From: DASPKW01 sp038244055
GTDB taxonomy: Bacteria > Planctomycetota > Phycisphaerae > Tepidisphaerales > Tepidisphaeraceae
Length of the DNA stretch: 10,360 nucleotides
Direction of reading: 5' to 3'
NCBI GenBank assembly: GCA_038244055.1
Contig: JBBRTW010000250.1
Location: 1 to 10,360 of the forward strand
The notes under the pieces were generated by a model, which was not told the origin of the DNA, searched no databases, and saw nothing but the letters and a program-made list of their open reading frames with translations. Made by a program: the position numbers and the translations under genes. Positions 6,561 to 10,360 of the stretch are shown here, piece after piece. Every line of letters begins with the position of its first letter. Within the stretch, counting starts at the first letter, position 1.

Positions 6561-7544
6561 TCACCCTACCGAAGTCACCAGATATAACACCGCCATCCGC
6601 ACCGCCAGGCCGTTGGTCACCTGCGTCAGAATTCCGCTCTGCGGGCCATCGGCGATTTCGGACTGAATTTCGATCCCGCGATTCATCGGTCCGGGGTGCA
6701 TGATGAAGACATCCTTCTTGCAGCGCTGGAAGCGATCCCAGGTCAAGCCGTAAAGGCGGGTGAACTCGCGGACGCTGGGAAACTGGCTGGTCTTGATGCG
6801 CTCGAACTGCACGCGGAGCATGTTGATTACATCGCACTGCCCGATCACGGAGTCGAAATCGTGGGTAACGGTAACCCCGGGCGCGAGTTTCTCGAAAGTC
6901 TTCGAGCAAAGGGTCGGCGGGCCGACCAGGATCACCTCAGCGCCGAGCTTGGTCAGAATCCACAGATTGGACCGCGCCACCCGGCTGTTGGCGATGTCTC
7001 CGACGATGGCGACCTTCAACCCCGCGATCCGGCCGAAGCGCTCGCGCATCGTGTAGGCATCGAGCAGGCCCTGCGTGGGGTGCTCGTGCGCGCCATCGCC
7101 GGCATTGATGACACTGCACTTGACCGTTCGCGACAAAAGCTCGGCCGCCCCGGCGGCGGGATGGCGGACGACGATGGCATCGATTCCCATGGCCTCGATA
7201 TTCCGGGCGGTGTCGATCAGCGTCTCGCCTTTGGAAACGCTCGAGCCTTTTTCCGAGAAGTCGATCACATCGGCCGAAAGGCGCTGGGCGGCCAGTTCAA
7301 AACTCGTGCGCGTGCGCGTGGAAGGTTCCCAGAAGGCATTGACGACCACCCTGCCGCGCAGGGCCGGGACTTTTTTCACCGAGCGGGTCGAGACCTCCTT
7401 GAATCCATCGGCCTGATCGAGGACCAGTCGAAGTTCATCGACCGAGAGCGCTTCGAGGCCAAGGAGGTGCTTGCGCGTCCAGCGGAGTTTTGACGCGGCG
7501 GGAGGAGGTGGGGCGGGCGGGTTGGTTTCAGAGGGTGCGGTCAT
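6561..7544 (-). CDS. pyrB: Aspartate carbamoyltransferase catalytic subunit
   Basis: PyrB condenses carbamoyl phosphate with L-aspartate to N-carbamoyl-L-aspartate, an early step of pyrimidine synthesis in the cytosol. The 327-aa product has the carbamoyl-phosphate loop FWEPSTRTRTSFELAAQRL at 71-89 and SVSKGETLIDTARN at 102-115, with the Lys contributed across the subunit interface. It also has GAHEHPTQGLLDAYTMRERF at 151-170 and the C-terminal loop HPGPMNRG at 283-290. No regulatory pyrI is nearby. The start at 7544 is chosen because the upstream in-frame extension (from a GTG at 7631) translates GAAACAT repeats. The N-terminus is Pro-rich (TNPPAPPPPAA) and no Shine-Dalgarno is visible. It lies downstream of pyrR in the same operon. 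Confidence 0.97.
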   Translation of the reverse strand: MTAPSETNPPAPPPPAASKLRWTRKHLLGLEALSVDELRLVLDQADGFKEVSTRSVKKVPALRGRVVVNAFWEPSTRTRTSFELAAQRLSADVIDFSEKGSSVSKGETLIDTARNIEAMGIDAIVVRHPAAGAAELLSRTVKCSVINAGDGAHEHPTQGLLDAYTMRERFGRIAGLKVAIVGDIANSRVARSNLWILTKLGAEVILVGPPTLCSKTFEKLAPGVTVTHDFDSVIGQCDVINMLRVQFERIKTSQFPSVREFTRLYGLTWDRFQRCKKDVFIMHPGPMNRGIEIQSEIADGPQSGILTQVTNGLAVRMAVLYLVTSVG

Positions 7545-7561
7545 GGGGCACAGTTGGACGT

Positions 7562-7589
7562 GAAACATGAAACATGAAACATGAAACAT
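7562..7589. repeat. GAAACAT heptamer, four perfect copies
   Basis: Four uninterrupted GAAACAT units fill the pyrR-pyrB spacer and end 18 nt before the pyrB ATG on the gene strand. They are followed by degenerate GAAGACATGAG. The same family lies at a similar distance upstream of nuoK. Confidence 0.88.
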
Positions 7590-7622
7590 GAAGACATGAG
7601 CGTGCGGAAACATTTCGACGTT

Positions 7623-7672
7623 CACCCTCACCCCCGGCCTCTCCCCAGTACGGGAGAGGGAGCGGGCTCCAC
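7623..7672. repeat. C-rich element overlapping the pyrR 3' end
   Basis: The sequence from CACCCTCACCC to GGGAGAGGGAGCGGG is a copy of the element found twice at 9575-9692. On the gene strand it reads CTCCCTCTCC-GTACT-GGGGAGAGG followed by GGGGGTGAGGGTG. The GGGAGAGG/CCTCTCCC arms form a hairpin around AGTAC. It overlaps the last codons and the stop of pyrR. Confidence 0.8.
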
Positions 7673-8188
7673 GGTCACTTCATCCGCGCCATCGGTCTCG
7701 GACAATTTCACATTGACGCGCGAATCGTGCGGAACATCGTTCACCGTGAAGCCGACATAATCCGCCTGGATCGGCAATTCCCTGCCGCCGCGATCCACCA
7801 GCACCAGGAGGCGGATCACGCCCGGCCGACCGAAATCGCCCAGGGCGCTGAGGGCGGCGCGGACGGAGCGGCCTGTGAAAAGCACATCGTCGATCAGGAG
7901 GACGGGCATGCCGCCGAGGTCGAAGTGGATATCGGTTGGCCGGACCAGGGGTTTGGGGCCGACCTCGGAGAGATCATCGCGATAGAGGGTGATATCCAGA
8001 ACGCCGCGTTCGAGTTGGGACATCCCCCGTCCGGCAAGCATTTTGGCGAATCGCTCGGCCAGAACTTCGCCGCGGGTGCGAATTCCGATAATCCCCAGGG
8101 GCTGGTCCTGTGGAAAGGCGGCCGCGACCTTGTCGGCCAGCGACTCGATCACCTGCCGGATATCATCCGCATCATACTGCCTGCGCAT
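7628..8188 (-). CDS. pyrR: PyrR: pyr operon attenuator / uracil phosphoribosyltransferase
   Basis: PyrR binds pyr leader RNA in response to UMP and also converts uracil plus PRPP to UMP. The 186-aa product shows GIIGIRTRG at 32-40, LDITLYRDDLSEVG at 64-77, the PRPP loop VLLIDDVLFTGRSVRAAL at 96-113, and LVLVDRGGRELPIQADYVG at 128-146. In the last block the family usually has DRGHRELP; here Gly replaces His at 135. The final residues (about 175-186, PAPSPVLGRGRG) are encoded by the C-rich repeat and are not part of the usual fold. The ATG at 8188 lacks a clear Shine-Dalgarno. In the visible leader I found no obvious PyrR-binding stem-loop. pyrB follows 83 bp downstream. Confidence 0.95.
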   Translation of the reverse strand: MRRQYDADDIRQVIESLADKVAAAFPQDQPLGIIGIRTRGEVLAERFAKMLAGRGMSQLERGVLDITLYRDDLSEVGPKPLVRPTDIHFDLGGMPVLLIDDVLFTGRSVRAALSALGDFGRPGVIRLLVLVDRGGRELPIQADYVGFTVNDVPHDSRVNVKLSETDGADEVTVEPAPSPVLGRGRG

Positions 8189-8256
8189 CGGTTCGGAGGG
8201 TAAGGGAAATGGCCGAAGAATTCAAAAGGAGGGGCTGGGCGGGAGTTTGTCTTCAA

Positions 8257-8329
8257 CATGGGCAGGATGCCCATGCTACGAAGTCAGGATGCCCATGCTA
8301 CGAAGCCAGGATGCCCGTGCTACGAACGG
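8257..8329. repeat. Truncated palindrome array, 22-bp period
   Basis: A full palindrome CATGGGC-AGGAT-GCCCATG (8257-8275) starts the array. Its right half plus the CTACGAA tail then repeats with a 22-bp period, with units starting at 8263, 8285 and 8307. The last unit has GCCCGTG instead of GCCCATG. It is related to the CACGGGC palindromes near nuoJ, but here the half-element has been amplified. It lies in the divergent pyrR/8416 gap. Confidence 0.85.
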
Positions 8330-8346
8330 TCCGTCCCAGGATTGTG

Positions 8347-8374
8347 TTCACTTTGCCCGGGAATGCGTTAGAAT
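8347..8374 (+). promoter_or_regulatory. Candidate promoter for the secreted protein gene
   Basis: TTCACT (8347-8352) and TAGAAT (8369-8374) with a 16-bp spacer resemble a sigma70-type promoter, giving a start near 8381 and a leader of about 35 nt. A clear Shine-Dalgarno, AAGGA (8404-8408), lies 7 nt before the ATG at 8416. The promoter call is by eye only. Confidence 0.4.
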
Positions 8375-8415
8375 TACGGTTCAGTTCCCGTCGATGATGG
8401 TGAAAGGAAACCCAT

Positions 8416-9492
8416 ATGCGAATTACGACTTTTGTCCTTGCGGCGGCGTTGAGTGGTGGAATGGCCTGGGCGGAGGATTCGGCCCCCAAGGCGGCTCCTG
8501 CCAAGGATGCCCCGGCCGCCAAAGCCGAAGGGACCGATAAGCCGGCCACCCCGGCCGATCCATCCACAGCCACCAAACCGGCCACCGAGGCCCAGATCAA
8601 GGAACTGATCAAGCAACTCGGCGATGACAACCCCAAGGTGCGCCAGGATGCCTCAGAAAAGCTCCGCAAGATCGGCAAATCGGCCGTGCCCGCGCTCAAT
8701 GAAGCGAGGAAGAGCGATGATCTCGAAGTCTCCTCCCGTGCCGGCGCGATCATCAGCCAGATCGATGAGGATGGCAAACCCAAGCCCCCGGCCGATCTGA
8801 ACGGCGGCTTCGGTGCCAACGGCATGATCCAGGGCCCCAATGGCGTGCGCATCTTCCGCGTCGGCCCCAATGGCGGCCAGGTTCAAATCCACATGAACGC
8901 GATCGCGGTCGGTGGGAACGGGAATATGTCGATCTCACGGACGGACAACAATGGCGTGAAGGATGTAACGGCCAAGGAAAACGGCCGAGTCGTCAAGATC
9001 CACGAAGAAAAAGATGGCAGCATCAAGCTCACGGTGACCGAGCCGAACAAAGAGGGCAAGGATGAGACCAAGGAGTACAAGGCCAAGGATGTCGATGCCC
9101 TGAAGAAAGATGACCCCGAGGCCCACAAGCTCTACGAGAAGTACATGGGCAACGGAAACGGCAACGGGAACATCCAGATTCAGATCCAGGGGATGAATAT
9201 CAATGGCCTGAATGTCGGCCCGGGCGGCGCGGTCGGTGGGGCTGTCGGGGGCGGCATCGGCGTTGGCGGCGCGGCGGGCATCATTGAAGTCGGCGATGCC
9301 GAAGCCCAGAAGATGATGGAGCAGCAACAAAAATTGATCGAGCAGCGGATGAGAGCCCATCGCCTCGACGCCGAGAAGATGATCGAAGGCGCGAAAAAAC
9401 AGGCCGATGAAGCGCGGAAGCAGGCGGAGGAAGCATTGAAGCAGGCCGAAGAAGAAGCCGCGCGGGCGCGTAAGGAAGCGGAGAAGAACTAA
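8416..9492 (+). CDS. Secreted protein with HEAT-like repeat and C-terminal coiled coil
   Basis: A 358-aa protein of unknown function. A signal peptide (1-19, ending AWA) is followed by an Ala/Pro/Lys-rich linker to about 55. Next comes one HEAT-like helical pair, LIKQLGDDNPKVRQDASEKL at 64-83 followed by KSAVPALNEA and SRAGAIISQI, to about 116. The middle region (130-245) is Gly/Asn-rich, with strand-like segments and VKIHEEKDGSIKLTVTE at 193-209, then KEYKAKDVDALKKDDPEAHK at 219-238. A glycine-rich stretch (267-288) precedes a long charged helix (295-356) of QAEEAxKQAEEE type, probably a coiled coil. It is probably periplasmic. HEAT repeats suggest protein binding; no catalytic site is seen. 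It has its own strong Shine-Dalgarno and terminator, so it is likely monocistronic. Confidence 0.9.
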   Translation: MRITTFVLAAALSGGMAWAEDSAPKAAPAKDAPAAKAEGTDKPATPADPSTATKPATEAQIKELIKQLGDDNPKVRQDASEKLRKIGKSAVPALNEARKSDDLEVSSRAGAIISQIDEDGKPKPPADLNGGFGANGMIQGPNGVRIFRVGPNGGQVQIHMNAIAVGGNGNMSISRTDNNGVKDVTAKENGRVVKIHEEKDGSIKLTVTEPNKEGKDETKEYKAKDVDALKKDDPEAHKLYEKYMGNGNGNGNIQIQIQGMNINGLNVGPGGAVGGAVGGGIGVGGAAGIIEVGDAEAQKMMEQQQKLIEQRMRAHRLDAEKMIEGAKKQADEARKQAEEALKQAEEEAARARKEAEKN

Positions 9493-9525
9493 GCGGGCGC
9501 CGAATCGTCAAATCAAATCAGCAAG

Positions 9526-9559
9526 ACGCCCGTGGCCATCGCCGCGGGCGTTTTCGTTT
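9526..9559 (+). terminator. Rho-independent terminator after the 8416 gene
   Basis: ACGCCCG (9526-9532) pairs with CGGGCGT (9545-9551). The stem extends inward through a T-G wobble and GGC-C/G-GCC to a CATC loop, giving about 11 bp. TTTTCGTTT follows. It begins 33 nt after the stop codon, an ordinary intrinsic terminator. Confidence 0.88.
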
Positions 9560-9574
9560 CATCGCACTTCCAGT

Positions 9575-9692
9575 TCCCTCTCCTGTACTCGGGAGAGGGT
9601 TAGGGTGAGGGTCTTCGGCGTATTAAGAAAGAGTCCTGTTTTCACGGCAAAAAGACCCTCACCCCCGCCCTCTCCCGAGTACAGGCGAGGGA
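9575..9692. repeat. Inverted pair of C-rich 41-bp elements
   Basis: Arm 9575-9615 and the reverse complement of 9652-9692 match at 37 of 41 positions, separated by a 36-bp spacer. Each arm has its own internal palindrome (CCCTCTCC..GTACT..GGGAGAGG) and a GGGTGAGGGTCTT tail facing the spacer. A third, single copy overlaps the end of pyrR. The pair fills the gap between two convergent genes. Confidence 0.88.
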
Positions 9693-9705
9693 GCTTGGAG
9701 ACGAC

Positions 9706-10101
9706 TCAAAAAATCGAATCCCCAATCAATACCAACAGGATCAGCACGATCAGCAACCCAACTCCCGCGAACCCCGCGATTAGCAACCCTTTCGCGAATC
9801 CGACCCACATCAGCGCGATCGCCAGCGCGAACAGGCCGAAGAAGATTTTGCCGATGCGCGGCAGCGGGGCCTTGGTAGGATGCAGCGGCGCGCTGCGGAT
9901 GGGGACTTGCCTGGCGGGGGCAGTCGGCGAGATCGGCACTACCCTCGCGGAGGGCGTGACCGGCGCGGAGACAGCGCTGGCCGGCCCGGCGTCGGCAGCC
10001 TCGGCAGCCGCGCCGAATGAACTGCTCCCGCATTTCGGACAGTAGCGTCCGTTGAGCGGGATCGGCGTCGAGCAGAGATTGCAGCGGAGGGTTTGCATCA
10101 T
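9706..10101 (-). CDS. Zinc-ribbon membrane protein, function unknown
   Basis: A 131-aa protein. The N-terminus holds a four-cysteine zinc ribbon: CNLC (7-10) and CPKC (21-24), within LRCNLCSTPIPLNGRYCPKC. A low-complexity Ala/Pro/Val linker covers about 30-80. Two membrane helices follow, near 86-102 and 106-128, and the protein ends DSIF. This layout is common in small bacterial proteins of unknown role; the ribbon would lie on one side of the membrane. The start is uncertain: ATGs at 10101 and 10098, or a GTG at 10122 adding seven residues. A GATAAT hexamer at 10120-10115 could be a -10 that gives a nearly leaderless message. The gene is convergent with the 8416 gene. Confidence 0.75.
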   Translation of the reverse strand: MMQTLRCNLCSTPIPLNGRYCPKCGSSSFGAAAEAADAGPASAVSAPVTPSARVVPISPTAPARQVPIRSAPLHPTKAPLPRIGKIFFGLFALAIALMWVGFAKGLLIAGFAGVGLLIVLILLVLIGDSIF

Positions 10102-10125
10102 CGGCACCGCTGGTATTATCACCGA

Positions 10126-10137
10126 TTCCCGCGGGAA
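10126..10137. repeat. 12-bp perfect palindrome upstream of the zinc-ribbon gene
   Basis: TTCCCGCGGGAA is a perfect palindrome, flanked by GAT and ATC. It lies 25 bp upstream of the preferred start, just upstream of the GATAAT hexamer, so it could be an operator. This is sequence observation plus inference. Confidence 0.4.
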
Positions 10138-10140
10138 ATC

Positions 10141-10253
10141 GAACGGCTATGAAAAATTGTGATGCTGATAACCGCCCTGAACAGGGCGATTTTGCCCCTG
10201 CGCCCGCGCGATAGGATGAGCTAAATAGCTGTGCGCGAGTAGTGTAGCGCTTT
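10141..10253. other. Intergenic segment with a short hairpin
   Basis: This segment contains CGCCCTG (10173-10179) pairing with CAGGGCG (10182-10188), with ATTTTG following on the plus strand. It also contains the small inverted repeat AGCTAAATAGCT (10219-10230). No plus-strand gene ends upstream of the hairpin, so it is not clearly a terminator. I see no gene here. Confidence 0.4.
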
Positions 10254-10360
10254 TCATGCGACTCGGCGACGTTGTGCTCGGGGTGGCTGCTGGTTTTGGA
10301 CTTTTAGCCACGTCTCGACTTTTGTCATGAGTTCCTCGATTGTCGTGCAGCGGTGATTTC
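10254..10360 (-). CDS. Possible transposase C-terminus, partial at right edge
   Basis: One minus-strand frame is open from the right edge to a TGA at 10254. It encodes about 34 residues: NHRCTTIEELMTKVETWLKV, then QNQQPPRAQRRRVA. The opening NHR.....EEL....TWL resembles the C-terminal end of IS630-family DDE transposases, where a similar 'NHxxxTxxEL' segment precedes the tail. With so few residues this is tentative; a second frame on the same strand is also open. No inverted terminal repeat could be confirmed in 10141-10253. Confidence 0.35.
   Translation of the reverse strand, partial: NHRCTTIEELMTKVETWLKVQNQQPPRAQRRRVA

Noticed and set aside
7545..7631. N-terminal extension of PyrB from a GTG that overlaps the pyrR stop
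   Set aside because: The extension (MFHVSCFMFHV type) is translated GAAACAT repeat and is not part of any aspartate carbamoyltransferase N-terminus.
8189..8256. PyrR-binding attenuator in the pyrR leader
   Set aside because: I could not find the conserved binding-loop sequence or an antiterminator/terminator pair in this stretch; an RNA family search could still reveal one.
9605..10045. Plus-strand frame beginning in the C-rich repeat
   Set aside because: It is antisense to the zinc-ribbon protein, starts inside repeat DNA, and has no ribosome-binding site or domain.

Overview
The window looks like chromosomal DNA from a Planctomycetota bacterium, perhaps class Phycisphaerae. This placement is inferred, not tested. 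It rests on high GC, intergenic palindromes built on CACGGGC-ATCCT-GCCCGTG, a short planctomycete-type lipoprotein, and a secreted protein with a HEAT-like repeat and a coiled coil. No tRNA, rRNA, CRISPR array or prophage was seen.

Region 1 (1-5665, minus strand) is the membrane arm of respiratory complex I. In transcription order it holds nuoH, nuoJ, nuoK, nuoL and the first 102 codons of nuoM, which runs off the left edge. nuoI is absent from its usual place between H and J. nuoH is the first gene of the block, so nuoA-G and nuoI must lie elsewhere if present. Region 2 (5666-5903) is a divergent intergenic segment, followed by a plus-strand lipoprotein gene (5904-6560). That gene ends exactly where the convergent pyrB begins its stop codon. 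Region 3 (6561-8188, minus strand) is a two-gene pyrimidine operon, pyrR-pyrB. Region 4 (8189-8415) is a divergent regulatory region filled with truncated palindromes. It leads into a plus-strand secreted protein (8416-9492) with a clear rho-independent terminator. Region 5 is a zinc-ribbon membrane protein (9706-10101, minus) and, at the right edge, a possible transposase C-terminus.

The genes are mostly housekeeping; the unusual part is the DNA between them. Nearly every intergenic gap contains short repeats of three kinds. The first is tandem heptanucleotides of at least five different sequences (GAGTTGC, TTGTCAG/TTGTCCG, TTTTTAG, TTCATCC, GAAACAT), all with a 7-bp period. The second is the CACGGGC palindrome with its derivatives. 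The third is a C-rich element of about 41 bp, CCCTCTCC..GTACT..GGGAGAGG. These repeats reach into gene ends: AACTCGC heptamers abut the start codons of nuoL and nuoM, a duplication has copied the first codons of nuoJ, and the C-rich element encodes the last residues of PyrR. If anything here is undescribed, it is this layered repeat invasion of operon spacers.
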